Assembly (NCBI GenBank): GCA_031267635.1
Contig: JAIRYX010000232.1
Coordinates: 1 to 47,675, forward strand
DNA: 47,675 bases
DNA from: Planctomycetaceae bacterium
GTDB lineage: Bacteria > Planctomycetota > Planctomycetia > Pirellulales > Thermoguttaceae
Reading direction: 5' to 3'
Below, one piece after another: positions 8,714 to 18,010 of the stretch. The notes under the pieces were generated by a model. It did not search any database, was not told the origin of the DNA, and was given only the letters and a program-made list of their open reading frames with translations. Within the stretch, counting starts at the first letter, position 1; each line of letters starts with the position of its first letter. Position numbers and translations under genes: made by a program.

Positions 8714-8745
8714 ATGATGAACGATACCTGCTTTCTGAATATCAA

Positions 8746-9060
8746 TTTCGGACTTCCGAACTCCAATCAATCCCTTCAAAACTTCCTTTTGGGCTTTTTT
8801 TACTCCGATTTTGGAGCGATGAACTCCACCTTTTCCGTTCAAAACGTCTCGTTTGGACTTCCGAACTCCAACTTTGGACTTTTGAAGTCCGAAAATTGGA
8901 CGTTTCGAAGTCCGATTTCGGCTTTTTGAAGTTCAAACAATATCTTCGAAAGCCCAAATTCGGAGTTCTTTAACATCAAAAAGGACGTTTTGAAGTCCAA
9001 AATTGGAGTTCGGAAGTCCAACGTTTACGTTCCGAAGTCCAAAGTTGATCCGCGAAAGCC
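8746..9060. repeat. 21-bp tandem array, 15 diverged units
   Basis: The stretch divides without indels into fifteen 21-bp units. The units vary around forms such as TTTCGGACTTCCGAACTCCA and GTTTGGACTTCCGAACTCCA in the left half, and the partly inverted TTGGAGTTCGGAAGTC in the right half. Small ORFs in several frames arise from the multiple-of-three unit. With its flanking motifs this fills the 628-bp gap between the PrsW-like gene and the coiled-coil gene. Confidence 0.8.
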
Positions 9061-9142
9061 GTGACAATTCACGAAAAATTTTATCAATTCCCTTGTTTAT
9101 ACTCCTCATGCTTGAACATTTGATTTTTAAGACAGTGTTTGT

Positions 9143-9171
9143 CGTTCCTCAAGTCCCTCTTGTTCCTTTGG
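9143..9171. repeat. Inverted bracket motif right of array
   Basis: CGTTCCTCAAGTCCCTCTTG then TTCCTTTGG. Read on the other strand this is a GGGACTT-type motif like the one at 8679-8713, so the array sits between inverted copies. Confidence 0.5.
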
Positions 9172-9206
9172 AAATAAAAACCGCATTTTCAAGTATGAGG
9201 GGACTC

Positions 9207-12119
9207 TTATTCATTTCCGACCTTCACAAACACCGGAGCGCATTGTAACATGTTTGGGTTGTCGAAGAGTTGGATATTTTGTTTCGTGCCGATATTTCCG
9301 ACATGGACGAGCGAATAGCCATTGTTGTTGGATGATGCGCTCGCTTGCCGGCGAACAATGTAAAGTTCGCCTTCAATGTCGTCGTCGCTTTTGAGTTCGC
9401 ATTTCCAATTGTTCAAATCGCGGTTCAAAAAGCCGATCCATCGGAAACGATATGGTTTGACAAAACTCTCATTTTCCGCGTATTTTGCGAATGTTTCTTT
9501 AATTTGTTCCGGTTTTGGCAAGCGGATTTTCGCTAACACGTCAAGCGCCTGCTGACGGGCTTTGGTTGTTGGCGACGACTCTGCATTCATACGATTCACA
9601 TATTCATCAAGCGTCTTATTGTTCATATTCAACAGAATCGGCTGATAATTTTTCGCAATAATCGCGTCATATTCCGAAAAATCGGCGATCATCGTTTTCA
9701 TCAGCGAATACTTGAGAATCGGATCGACGCCGTCCGCACTATAAACTTCGTGAATGAGCGACGCGCACACAAGCGTCCAGTTTTTCTGTTCTATCTGTTC
9801 CAATATTGTCAAGCCGTGTTCTGCAATATCCGTTTGTGTTTTTTTCGGCAAGTTTTCAAAAAATTCTTTGTCGAAACGTTTGGGAGTCGGCGTCGCGTAG
9901 TCGCTGGTCGCATAATTGTAACTGCCCGGATTGTTCGGCTTTCGCGTGACATAATACCATGTGGAATTTTGCGACGTAAACAAAACCCAAAACGGCTTCG
10001 TTTTCAGGTCGGTAAGTATATCCGTTGTTTTCGCAAAAATTATTTCATTTTGTGAGATAGGGCGTTTGGCAATCGCCGTAATCAAGTTGATTTCATCGGG
10101 CTGAATCGCAAAATTCTCGCTGCTATAATCAACAAACGTGTTGGTAAACGTTTGCAATATCTTGGAAAATTTGTTCGCGTCTTCCGGTGCGGATTTTTCC
10201 AATAATCGAAAATTCGACAACAAACGGCACAGCTCGTCATATTTCAATAACATTTCAATCGCGTTCCATTCGTCTTGTATCATTTCCATTTGCTTGACAA
10301 TGTTGTTGTCAGGAAATTTTTTAATGATACCGCTCAGCCGCGTCTTGAATAAATCCGCATATCCGATGTTAGAAACCAACGTTTGAATATTTTGTTGGAG
10401 AGCGTTTTGCAAATCAATTTGGTCGATTTGCATTTGCAAATCCGCAATGGTTTTCTTGCAGCGTTCCAAATGTCCCGACGTTGCGTTGGGATATTCGTTG
10501 ACGAGCGATTCCAACGAAAGAATCCATTCCCGTTTTTTATTTTTGATTTCATTAGGCGAAAGATTTTTATTATTGGCAGGATTTTGAATCTCTTTTTGAA
10601 TCAGACTCCACCGAGCCAGCAAGTTCTTGTCCACTTGATTTTTCCGGTCGCGTTCAATCCGCTGATATTTTCCGCGCAACGATTCAAGAATTGTTCGTTC
10701 CTCTTCCGTTGTTGCCAATCGTCCCAATTCGCTCACCAACGACGGACGCGAAACGTCGTTTGCGTCAATCATCTGCGTCAATTCCTGCTGAATGTCGGCA
10801 AAACGTTTTTTACGGCGTTCGGCGTCCTCTACCATTTGCTGCAATTTCGTGAGAAGAAACGCCGCTTCGCCGTCTTGCATTGTAGAAAGTTTCGCTTCAT
10901 TCGCTTTAAGATATTTGCTGATATTTTCAGAATTTCCTTCTTCCTCTAATTTTTTGAGCGCGATAACGGTATCGGCAACGATTTTATGTTGCGTGTAAGC
11001 GTAAACAAACAATCCCGCCATACTGACGACGACAAGAGACACGAAAATCGCCGAAATCGTAATCCATCGCGTGCGTCGGCGATGCTGCAATTCCTGCATA
11101 TCGACGTTTTGCTCAAATGCGTCGGTGATTTCTTCGGGAATTTCTACCGAGGCATTTTGCGCGGTAATTTGCAACTGCTGATAAAGCCGTTGAAGTTCCG
11201 GCAACGGCGTTTCAACTTTCATTGCCGCGACCATTTGATTACGGATAGCTTCGTACTGATGCAGATTTTTCTGTTGTTGTGCGTCTTCTTGCAACCAATT
11301 GACTGCTCCCTGCGTCATTTTTACGACGTCTTGAGGAACAGGAAAGTTATATTGCGTTTGCAGCGAGCAGAGATTTTGATAAATCATTCTTCCTTGATTC
11401 ACGTCAAATTGAACATGAGCATTCAACAATAACTCAGCCAACTCCCACATTTGACGTGCTACATTTTTCAGCAGATTGTTTTGTAACACGGATTCTATCT
11501 GAAAAACAAGAGTGACCGGCGGCGTCAATGCCCATGATTGCGACAGTTCGTTTTGTAACGTCTTGAGTTGTTCAATATTATTTTCCTTGATTGCCGCACG
11601 GATTTCTGTTTCGAGTTCGGGCAATCGTAACTGTTCAAACGTTTCCTGATCTTTTATCCAAAATGTATTGGACGGATCAAGAACGGCAATTTCTCGCAAC
11701 AAGCCAAGCCGTTCCGTCAACGGCGCACGCGACAACGCGGCAAGACGATATTTGCGAAGATGCGGTTCCAACAAATGTTGCGAATCGTAAGCGTCGTTGA
11801 GTTCTTTAGCAAACTCTTTTTGCAGCGGCGGCGGAATCGGATAACCAAGCAACGCCGTCACGTCGCACCATTCTTCGCGTTCTGGAAAATCCAAGATGTT
11901 ATAAATATCGAGAAGCGGCGGCTCGGTTTCCGCAAGACGCACGGCTTCCGCGAGATTTCCCTGCCGCAAAAATCCGCCGCAATATTTCATCCGCTCATTG
12001 AGTTCGTCGCACGCGGCGGCGTATTGCTCCGCTAACGTCCGCAACGTTTCCGGCGCGGTTGTATCGGAAAACATCAGTGCGTTTTTAATCGCGTCAACAG
12101 TTGCTTGGTAATCTGTCAT
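9207..12119 (-). CDS. 970-residue one-pass membrane protein with long coiled coils
   Basis: No named family is recognised. The N-terminal 350 or so residues are alpha-helical, leucine- and glutamine-rich, possibly repeat-like. One membrane helix follows (about 350-373, ITISAIFVSLVVVSMAGLFV). The rest (375-700) is heavily charged coiled coil, and a C-terminal part (about 700-970) contains a mixed domain (WRWIGFLNRDLNNWKCEL-like text near the end). The protein is therefore divided by the membrane into two large halves. It sits between the GYF_2/PrsW gene and the GAP1-like gene on the same strand, which suggests a scaffold or signal-transmitting part of the same system. The function is unknown. 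Confidence 0.6.
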   Translation of the reverse strand: MTDYQATVDAIKNALMFSDTTAPETLRTLAEQYAAACDELNERMKYCGGFLRQGNLAEAVRLAETEPPLLDIYNILDFPEREEWCDVTALLGYPIPPPLQKEFAKELNDAYDSQHLLEPHLRKYRLAALSRAPLTERLGLLREIAVLDPSNTFWIKDQETFEQLRLPELETEIRAAIKENNIEQLKTLQNELSQSWALTPPVTLVFQIESVLQNNLLKNVARQMWELAELLLNAHVQFDVNQGRMIYQNLCSLQTQYNFPVPQDVVKMTQGAVNWLQEDAQQQKNLHQYEAIRNQMVAAMKVETPLPELQRLYQQLQITAQNASVEIPEEITDAFEQNVDMQELQHRRRTRWITISAIFVSLVVVSMAGLFVYAYTQHKIVADTVIALKKLEEEGNSENISKYLKANEAKLSTMQDGEAAFLLTKLQQMVEDAERRKKRFADIQQELTQMIDANDVSRPSLVSELGRLATTEEERTILESLRGKYQRIERDRKNQVDKNLLARWSLIQKEIQNPANNKNLSPNEIKNKKREWILSLESLVNEYPNATSGHLERCKKTIADLQMQIDQIDLQNALQQNIQTLVSNIGYADLFKTRLSGIIKKFPDNNIVKQMEMIQDEWNAIEMLLKYDELCRLLSNFRLLEKSAPEDANKFSKILQTFTNTFVDYSSENFAIQPDEINLITAIAKRPISQNEIIFAKTTDILTDLKTKPFWVLFTSQNSTWYYVTRKPNNPGSYNYATSDYATPTPKRFDKEFFENLPKKTQTDIAEHGLTILEQIEQKNWTLVCASLIHEVYSADGVDPILKYSLMKTMIADFSEYDAIIAKNYQPILLNMNNKTLDEYVNRMNAESSPTTKARQQALDVLAKIRLPKPEQIKETFAKYAENESFVKPYRFRWIGFLNRDLNNWKCELKSDDDIEGELYIVRRQASASSNNNGYSLVHVGNIGTKQNIQLFDNPNMLQCAPVFVKVGNE

Positions 12120-12241
12120 GGTTGTATGATAACACTAAGTTAAATGTTTATTTTTAGGGACTTTTACGACTTCTTGGAACATTGTGATGTTCGCAATATT
12201 ATGTTGCCGACGTCATCGACGCCGCTGAATTTTACGGCTGT

Positions 12242-14344
12242 TTATTTGGTTGTTAAAATGATAACTTTTGTTTCAGCCGTTTGCACATAAAGATCAAAAT
12301 CAAATGTCAATTTAGGATTTTTACGATACGCTTGATAAGCGTCATTGAACGCAATGAAATTTTTGCAAACATCATTTTGATTTTTTGAAATTTCTTCCAA
12401 TGCTTTTTCTAAAATCTTCGGATCAGCTAAAATATTTTGAATCTCTGGATAATCTCTAAATACACCTTGACCTTTTAATTTATCTTGTTCACTAACTTTT
12501 TGGAACATTGCCAAACGTATCTTTTCCCATTCATCTGGTTGGACGTTATCAATAAAAATTCTTTCATTCTTTATGACAACATCAAATAATAAAACGGATT
12601 CACTTATAGATTTATCATCAAGTTTTATTTTTAATTCGTAGGACATTCTATTACTTGGTTCGTTGTCATTAGGAATTACTTTTTTGCGTTCAATAACAAA
12701 ATCAAATTTTTCGTTATCGTAATTAATTTTACGAAAATCAATATTCATCTTTGTAATCCATTTTGCAACTTTATCTTTTTCAACGTGCCCACCACCTTCT
12801 TCATTAGCAAAGACTTTAAATTGGTCAGGTGATTTGAGTAAATTTTCATCTTTTTCTAACTTAATTATTGGTTTTGGAACAGATACGTCAAAACGATGAT
12901 TTGTAGAGTCATATTTGGGTTTGGATATAGAGTTGACAGAACTGAGTAATTCTTCTTCTTCGGTTATTTGAGTTTTCTCATTAGGAGGTTGCGGCGGTTC
13001 TGGTTTATTTTCTTTATCTTTCTTTTCATTTGCGTCATTTACATCATTATTGGGCGTTTTGCTTGAGCTTTCTGATTTTTCTTCTTTGGAAGACAATTCA
13101 TTATTTGACTTGTTTTGCTCTTTATTTGATTGTTCTCTTGCTAAAGCGTTTTCTGTCTTCAGCGGTTCGTTTTTTGGCGGTTCTGTTTTCTTTTCTTCCG
13201 ATTGAGTCGTTGTTTGTGGTTGCGATTGTTTTTGAATTTCTTGCGTCCTCTTTGACCAATTTGATAACCTCCCGCATAAAATCACTCCAAGTGGTATCAA
13301 TACAATCACTGCGAAAAAAATAATAATTCCAATGAGACATCCTTTTTTACCACTCGCTTCTTCCGATTCATAACGGTTGAAATCGTAACTGCCGCGCGTG
13401 TAGATTTTCTTCTTTTGTCCGGGAACGGAAACCGTTGCGGGGACAGATTGAAATACCGGCGAATCCGCAAGTTCGTACGCGCCGGATTCATTTTCCGCCG
13501 ACGCTTTGATCGGCGTTTGGACTGGCATTACGATTGCACGTTCTTGTTCGGGCGAAACGCCGGTTCTCGCTAATTCCGTCCATTTTCCGGCGGGCGGAGC
13601 GGCTAACGGTTGCGTCAAATCTAAAACTAACGTATTCGCCGAAAGACGCGCTTGCGCAATTTCCGGCGAGCCGATTAAAATTGATTTGATTTGACAATCC
13701 ACACCGGTCGGAATATTACAATAATATGTTGTGAATGTCGTCTTCCATTGTTGTTCCGGCGGCAATAAGGCAAGCGATTCTTCAATTAACGGAAGCGTTG
13801 GGACGCCCGGATGAAAAATGAGCGAAACCGGACGTTTTACAACCGCCGCTTCCGCCAGCACGCCGCCCCACCCCGCGTCACCGGTGAATTGCTTCCATAC
13901 GTTACACACGCGAATCGGCGAGGAAAATGTCGGCAATTTTTTGTTCGCCGGTAACAACGCCGCTTTCTGATTCCAGGACGTACAAAACTGCGAATATTGT
14001 AAAAGAATTGCGGCTGGTCCCGACGGTTGTAATTCCGCGTTGTCCAAGACAAGATGATGCGAAATTTTGTTGGTGCGCTTCGTGTAATCCAATCCGGCAT
14101 CCGCCGTCCGCGAAAGAATTCGCCATGTCAAGCCGCCCTGACGAACGATAAGAGACGAAAACGCAACCGGATTTTTCACCGTGTTCGGATCGGGCGGCAA
14201 ATAAACATGACGATAACCGCTTAACGTCTCCAGAAATCGTGTCAAATTCGGTGGCATCCCCGCCGTACAAGCGACGGTGCAAAATCCTTGACTTCCCGGT
14301 TTTAGACCTTGCGGCGATGATGTATAAATTAATTCCTGAAGCAT
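12242..14344 (-). CDS. GTPase-associated protein 1-like (GAP1-N2) membrane protein
   Basis: The product has 700 residues. The N-terminal part (about 1-240) strongly resembles the GAP1-N2 domain as I recall it: ELIYTSSPQGLKPGSQGFCT, then LSGYRHVYLPP, then LSRTADAGLDYTKRTNKISH. A linker leads to one membrane helix (about 333-360, IGIIIFFAVIVLIPLGVIL). Next comes a low-complexity Lys/Glu/Asn/Gln region (365-470) and a C-terminal domain of unknown type. GAP1 proteins were defined in comparative genomics as partners of double-GTPase proteins in predicted conflict systems. The neighbouring upstream gene is such a GTPase, 97 bases away, which supports the call. The ribosome site AGGAA lies eight bases before the ATG. 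Biochemical function is not established. Confidence 0.75.
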   Translation of the reverse strand: MLQELIYTSSPQGLKPGSQGFCTVACTAGMPPNLTRFLETLSGYRHVYLPPDPNTVKNPVAFSSLIVRQGGLTWRILSRTADAGLDYTKRTNKISHHLVLDNAELQPSGPAAILLQYSQFCTSWNQKAALLPANKKLPTFSSPIRVCNVWKQFTGDAGWGGVLAEAAVVKRPVSLIFHPGVPTLPLIEESLALLPPEQQWKTTFTTYYCNIPTGVDCQIKSILIGSPEIAQARLSANTLVLDLTQPLAAPPAGKWTELARTGVSPEQERAIVMPVQTPIKASAENESGAYELADSPVFQSVPATVSVPGQKKKIYTRGSYDFNRYESEEASGKKGCLIGIIIFFAVIVLIPLGVILCGRLSNWSKRTQEIQKQSQPQTTTQSEEKKTEPPKNEPLKTENALAREQSNKEQNKSNNELSSKEEKSESSSKTPNNDVNDANEKKDKENKPEPPQPPNEKTQITEEEELLSSVNSISKPKYDSTNHRFDVSVPKPIIKLEKDENLLKSPDQFKVFANEEGGGHVEKDKVAKWITKMNIDFRKINYDNEKFDFVIERKKVIPNDNEPSNRMSYELKIKLDDKSISESVLLFDVVIKNERIFIDNVQPDEWEKIRLAMFQKVSEQDKLKGQGVFRDYPEIQNILADPKILEKALEEISKNQNDVCKNFIAFNDAYQAYRKNPKLTFDFDLYVQTAETKVIILTTK

Positions 14345-14441
14345 AACAGCGTTCCTGTGTCAGCGTGGTTGATGGAAAAATGTCCGGCAAATATTTTAGG
14401 GAGGCGAGTCATCCTCACAACTTTGATTTTATTTTAAATTT

Positions 14442-15722
14442 TCACTTTACTTTTTTTGCTACGGAAATGACGCCGCGCGTGAGTTTGTTCAATATGTAAA
14501 GAATTGGCACTTCAACCCAGTACGGTTTGATGTCCGCAGGACGAAAACCAAGCGCGCCGGTTTGCGAATCAATTGACGGCGGTCCGCCTGTCGCGCTGAC
14601 CGGAATGTAAATCACATCGTCCGACAGTTGTTCCGCCGCCGAAACAATTTCAGGGATCAACTGATAAAGCAGTGCACGAGCTTTTTGAGAAATTTGCTCT
14701 ACTTCTGCAATGTGCAACGCGCGAACATTGGTGTTGGGAATTGCCATCCATGGATTCGACTCCATTCGAGCGTTCAGCAAAAACAACCACGCATCCGCTT
14801 TGGTCAAAACAATCACAAGCGGCGTTTTCTTTCGCGTCTTGCCTCGCACGTTCCAATGATTCCGCACACGATTGGCAAGTTCGGATAAAATGGATTCCTG
14901 CCGAACAGGAGAACGACGCACCGAATCATTGTTTTGCATTTGCGGATCATTGGCACGTCCCTGACATGCACGACGAAACCGCGCGTCTTGTGTTGGATCA
15001 AACAAAAAGAAAACCGCGTCGGACGTTACAATATGCCGCGTTACCGGACGAACCGCGCTATCTTCGCCCGGCAAGTAACTTTCGCCCGCGTTGTCGTAAA
15101 GACAAAGAATTTTGGAAATATTCGCCGCGTTGTTCGCAAGCGGATGTTCTTTATCCGGCGACATCGTAAACGTGAACGGCTGAGGAAACGAAACGTTCTG
15201 CCCCTTCAAAAAAACCGTATTATAAATGTCGCCGTAAACTTCTGTTTTTTCGATAGCGGCAAGCATATTTGAGTCGGTCTGCAAAAACTGCTGTGATTCA
15301 TAATGCTGCAACCGTAAATTCATTTCCGGGTCGGCGTCGGTATAAGAAAAATGAAAATATTTCGGCATCACTTTGCGAAGCCGCCATGTCATCGACGCGA
15401 GATAATACGATTTTCCCGCAGCGGGCGCACCGACAATGGAAAGAAACAACGGCGGCATTTCCAAAAACGGACGCGGAATTTGCAAATGACAATTCGGACA
15501 TGCCAAGCGATGACACGCAAAACCGTTAGCGTCCAACGCTTGCGCCGCCGGATTAAAACGCATCGGCAAAAAACGCTGCTGCGCGGCGTTTCCCAACCGC
15601 GAATCGCCGAGCAAGTCGGGCGATTCCGAAATCCAAAGTATTTTTTCCGTGTCAAAACGTTCCCAACAATGCGGGCATGTGACTTGTTCGAGAAGTTGAA
15701 TCGAAGGCGTTGCGGAGACCAT
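14442..15722 (-). CDS. Zinc-ribbon GTPase, DO-GTPase2-like
   Basis: The product has 427 residues from the ATG at 15722. The longer ORF to 15824 runs into the previous gene, whereas this ATG has AGGAAA just upstream. Two Cys pairs (CPHC near residue 16, CPNC near 74) suggest a zinc ribbon. A full set of GTPase motifs follows: P-loop GAPAAGKSYY (about 96-105), G3 DNAGE, G4 TKAD and G5 SAT. This matches the double-GTPase 2 family (DO-GTPase2) that pairs with GAP1, as recalled from published conflict-system analyses. The next gene is GAP1-like. It probably acts as the nucleotide switch of the cluster. No membrane segment is evident, so it is likely cytosolic and recruited by partners. Confidence 0.75.
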   Translation of the reverse strand: MVSATPSIQLLEQVTCPHCWERFDTEKILWISESPDLLGDSRLGNAAQQRFLPMRFNPAAQALDANGFACHRLACPNCHLQIPRPFLEMPPLFLSIVGAPAAGKSYYLASMTWRLRKVMPKYFHFSYTDADPEMNLRLQHYESQQFLQTDSNMLAAIEKTEVYGDIYNTVFLKGQNVSFPQPFTFTMSPDKEHPLANNAANISKILCLYDNAGESYLPGEDSAVRPVTRHIVTSDAVFFLFDPTQDARFRRACQGRANDPQMQNNDSVRRSPVRQESILSELANRVRNHWNVRGKTRKKTPLVIVLTKADAWLFLLNARMESNPWMAIPNTNVRALHIAEVEQISQKARALLYQLIPEIVSAAEQLSDDVIYIPVSATGGPPSIDSQTGALGFRPADIKPYWVEVPILYILNKLTRGVISVAKKVK

Positions 15723-15799
15723 TTTGTTTCCTGTTTGGTTATTGGTTAAAGGACGGTAAGGACATTGAGAGACAAAAGAGATATGTTTTTTATATGCTA

Positions 15800-16570
15800 T
15801 CACATCGGACGTTTCATAATACATTCATAACTCGCCTTATTTCCGTTGGTTGCTCGTCTTGCGGAAATCAATTCCCAACCTTGTTTTCCGTATTTATCCA
15901 TTTCATCTATAAACATCGAATCAAAGGGAGCAATAACCAGATATTCATACTTGATGTTTGGTTGTCGAAGTTGTGACTGAATGGTTGTCAGTTGGGATGG
16001 AATATTATGAAGCTTGTTAAATTGTGAATTGATATTTTTAAGTTGTGAATCAATATTGTTAAGTTGGGAATTGGTTATTTCCAAATTCGTATTTTGCTGA
16101 GCGTTCATTTGTTTTAAAAATCCGATTTGCCCTGTTTGGACAAAAACGCCGATGATTTGAAAAATGATAATCGCTCCCAAGAAACCCAGCGCAATTTTCA
16201 TCAAAAGCATAGCGTTTTTTATCGTCGCCAATAACAATGCGATTTGTTGTTCCAATGTTCCTTGATTTCCCGCTTGAGGAATCGCAACATTGGAAACCGG
16301 TACGGCAACCGTAGCGGCAGATTCCGGCGGATGTTCATCATCGCTGGAATCGCTATTCTTGCTTGAATCATGTACCAGCGATGGTTCGGGAACGCTGACA
16401 GGCGACTGTTGGGTGAAAAGTCCCGGAATTTTCGATGCGGGAAATTCACGCCCGTTTTCGCTGATAATAATCGTATCCGGCATGACGGCTCCGCTTATTG
16501 CCATTTGCTTGATTTCCGCCGCACTCAATGGACCTTGTTTGTTTCCCTGCGTATCACGAATGTAAAACAT
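15800..16570 (-). CDS. GYF_2 and DUF4177 domain membrane protein
   Basis: The product has 256 residues. An N-terminal GYF_2 module (about 1-50, FYIRDTQGNKQGPLSAAEIK) is followed by a linker and one membrane helix (about 120-145, IALGFLGAIIIFQIIGVFV). A short coiled coil built from Asn/Gln/Ser heptads (ITNSQLNNIDSQLKNINSQF) comes next. The C-terminus is a DUF4177-like domain (KYEYLVIAPFDSMFIDEMDK, then GWELIS). It is the third GYF_2 protein in the cluster and precedes the GTPase gene by 77 bases. The roles of GYF_2 as adaptor and of the coiled coil as oligomeriser are inferences. An AAAAGG site precedes the ATG. Confidence 0.75.
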   Translation of the reverse strand: MFYIRDTQGNKQGPLSAAEIKQMAISGAVMPDTIIISENGREFPASKIPGLFTQQSPVSVPEPSLVHDSSKNSDSSDDEHPPESAATVAVPVSNVAIPQAGNQGTLEQQIALLLATIKNAMLLMKIALGFLGAIIIFQIIGVFVQTGQIGFLKQMNAQQNTNLEITNSQLNNIDSQLKNINSQFNKLHNIPSQLTTIQSQLRQPNIKYEYLVIAPFDSMFIDEMDKYGKQGWELISARRATNGNKASYECIMKRPM

Positions 16571-16622
16571 CGTCTAACCTTTTACTAATTTTTATTTTTT
16601 CGTTTTTAACTTTTAGCTTACT

Positions 16623-17153
16623 TTACTCGACCGTTATGACTAACGTTTTAGAATCGTCTCCAAATTTTATTTGACCACCGGCTTGTTTTTCGGAAATACG
16701 TTTCAAAAGATTTTCCGCGTCTTGTTGAATTTTCTGCTTGGTTTCATTCGGCGTTTTATTTTGATTGCATTCCGTCCAGACCTGAAACGCTTGAACGTAT
16801 GCTTTTTCCAACTTGCCGTTATCAAACAACTGCTCCGCTTGTTTTAATTGCGTTTCTTGTTTGACAAAAGATTCGTGAGATTTTTTGTTGAAAACCGTTT
16901 CATCATTGCCGTTTTTTGCTGATTCGGAATCGGAGTTTTGCGGCTCGGATTGTTCTGATTCTTTTTCTGCGGACTCGTTATTTTGAGAATTTTCCGCTTG
17001 TTCTTTTGATTCGTATTCCGTCTTTTCCGGCTTTGCCATGATCGGCATAACGGACGGTTGATTTGCCGTTTTCTTTTGACAGGAACATCCCGGCAAAAAT
17101 AAAAACGAAATAAGGAGGACAAAAAAACAAAAGAGTTGTGTTGCGAATTTCAT
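16623..17153 (-). CDS. Putative lipoprotein
   Basis: The product has 176 residues. A classic lipoprotein signal peptide is present: basic N-terminus, hydrophobic LLISFLFLPGCS with a lipobox (LPGC). Mature residues of about 25-95 are low-complexity Glu/Ser/Asn/Lys, and a helical C-terminal region (about 100-165, YVQAFQVWTECNQN) may be TPR-like. It is the first gene of the minus-strand run, 52 bases before the GYF_2/DUF4177 gene. It could be an envelope-side part of the same apparatus. No family is recognised. Confidence 0.65.
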   Translation of the reverse strand: MKFATQLFCFFVLLISFLFLPGCSCQKKTANQPSVMPIMAKPEKTEYESKEQAENSQNNESAEKESEQSEPQNSDSESAKNGNDETVFNKKSHESFVKQETQLKQAEQLFDNGKLEKAYVQAFQVWTECNQNKTPNETKQKIQQDAENLLKRISEKQAGGQIKFGDDSKTLVITVE

Positions 17154-17173
17154 AATTTATACATCAGGAATTG

Positions 17174-17560
17174 TTGCGGCTTATGATCGATACCGCAAAG
17201 ATGTAACGTTCGCGTTTTAGTTTGCAGAATGAAATTGATGCAAAGAAAAATGGGACGCCACGTCGTTTCTAGAGCGGGCTTTTCCCATAGGGCTAATATG
17301 GCGTTACGTTATTTCAATTTTTGTTTTACGCAACAATACGAACCAACAGCATAGCTACTGGTTGCACGAAAAATTAACCCGCAAGTGTTTCCCATGACGC
17401 CCCGTACTGGGGGCGCAATGATAGGAAACACATAATATATTTTTCCATCCGACAAATGCCGGTAGCCCATGGAAAATATTTACCTAAAAAAGGTAAAGAA
17501 ACGATAACTTGCGGAACAAATTGTTATAATCCGGCGAGTGTCCGGACATTTATCAATCAG
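17174..17560 (+). ncRNA. Candidate structured RNA, family not recognised
   Basis: The intergenic sequence folds readily by eye. An 8-bp closing stem CCGCAAGT (17379-17386) pairs with ACTTGCGG (17507-17514). Inside it are three hairpins: GTGTTTCC/GGAAACAC (17385-17431) with an inner CGCCCC/GGGGCG, TTTTCCAT/ATGGAAAA (17441-17476), and TACCT/AGGTA (about 17480-17495). Further stems lie outside: TTGCGG/CCGCAA (17174-17198) and TCCGG/CCGGA (17530-17546). A terminator-like hairpin on the plus strand at 17636 suggests plus-strand transcription. Alternatively it could be a leader of the minus-strand lipoprotein gene. I see no tmRNA, RNase P, SRP or riboswitch signature. Confidence 0.4.
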
Positions 17561-17635
17561 CTTTTGCTCGGATAAAAACCTCAAAAATATTGAAAAAGTT
17601 ATAAGACAAAATTAGATTTACTTTTTTTAGTATAC

Positions 17636-17667
17636 AACCCTTGATATTTTTGGCAAGGGTTTTGTTA
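17636..17667 (+). terminator. Intrinsic terminator-like hairpin
   Basis: AACCCTTG (17636-17643) pairs perfectly with CAAGGGTT (17654-17661) across a 10-base loop and is followed by TTGTTATCACTTTT. Orientation fits a plus-strand transcript coming from the structured region just upstream. Confidence 0.5.
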
Positions 17668-17828
17668 TCACTTTTCAAAAAAAGAAAATATTTTAAAAAC
17701 ATTATTAACAAAACAATAAACAAGAATGAATTGTGTCGATTGATTAGCCATATTCGATAACAGAGTTTTTTGTCGCCAATATACGAATAAACTTTAGGCA
17801 AGAGAGTGGGACGTAAAGGAAATTTTTT

Positions 17829-18010
17829 TGATTATTTCGTTTTTTGGGGAACAATATTTGAAAACGCAATAGAAAACTATGGTATTAGTTACTCAAGCCA
17901 CATAAATCCGTACCGAGCAACTGCATAATGATCCGTGTACCCGAAATACTTTATTATTGCAACTCTTATTTCCATATAGTAGCCGACAAAGCCCCCAAAC
18001 ACGCCCAAAC
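17829..18010. repeat. GTAAC-family repeat, copy 4 with 48-nt module
   Basis: The shared module is present in reverse orientation (TGATTATTTCGTTTTTTGGG, then AAAACGCAATAGAAAAC). A degraded terminus follows (AGTTACTCAAGCCACATAAATCCG), then the family interior (TACTTTATTATTGC, TAGTAGCCGACAAAGCCCCC). The hydrophobic minus-strand ORFs drawn here are repeat artefacts. The remaining gap to 18419 is AT-rich and holds three copies of an 18-bp unit (about 18095-18145) and a small hairpin TTCCCT/AGGGAA (about 18350-18371) before the sigma gene. Confidence 0.6.

Noticed and set aside
8708-9248. ORFs of 60-81 codons within the 8.7-kb array
   Set aside because: They come from repeat units in several frames and lack protein-like composition.
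17174-17560. tmRNA, RNase P RNA or SRP RNA
   Set aside because: The characteristic conserved stretches and the tRNA-like ends of these RNAs are not present.
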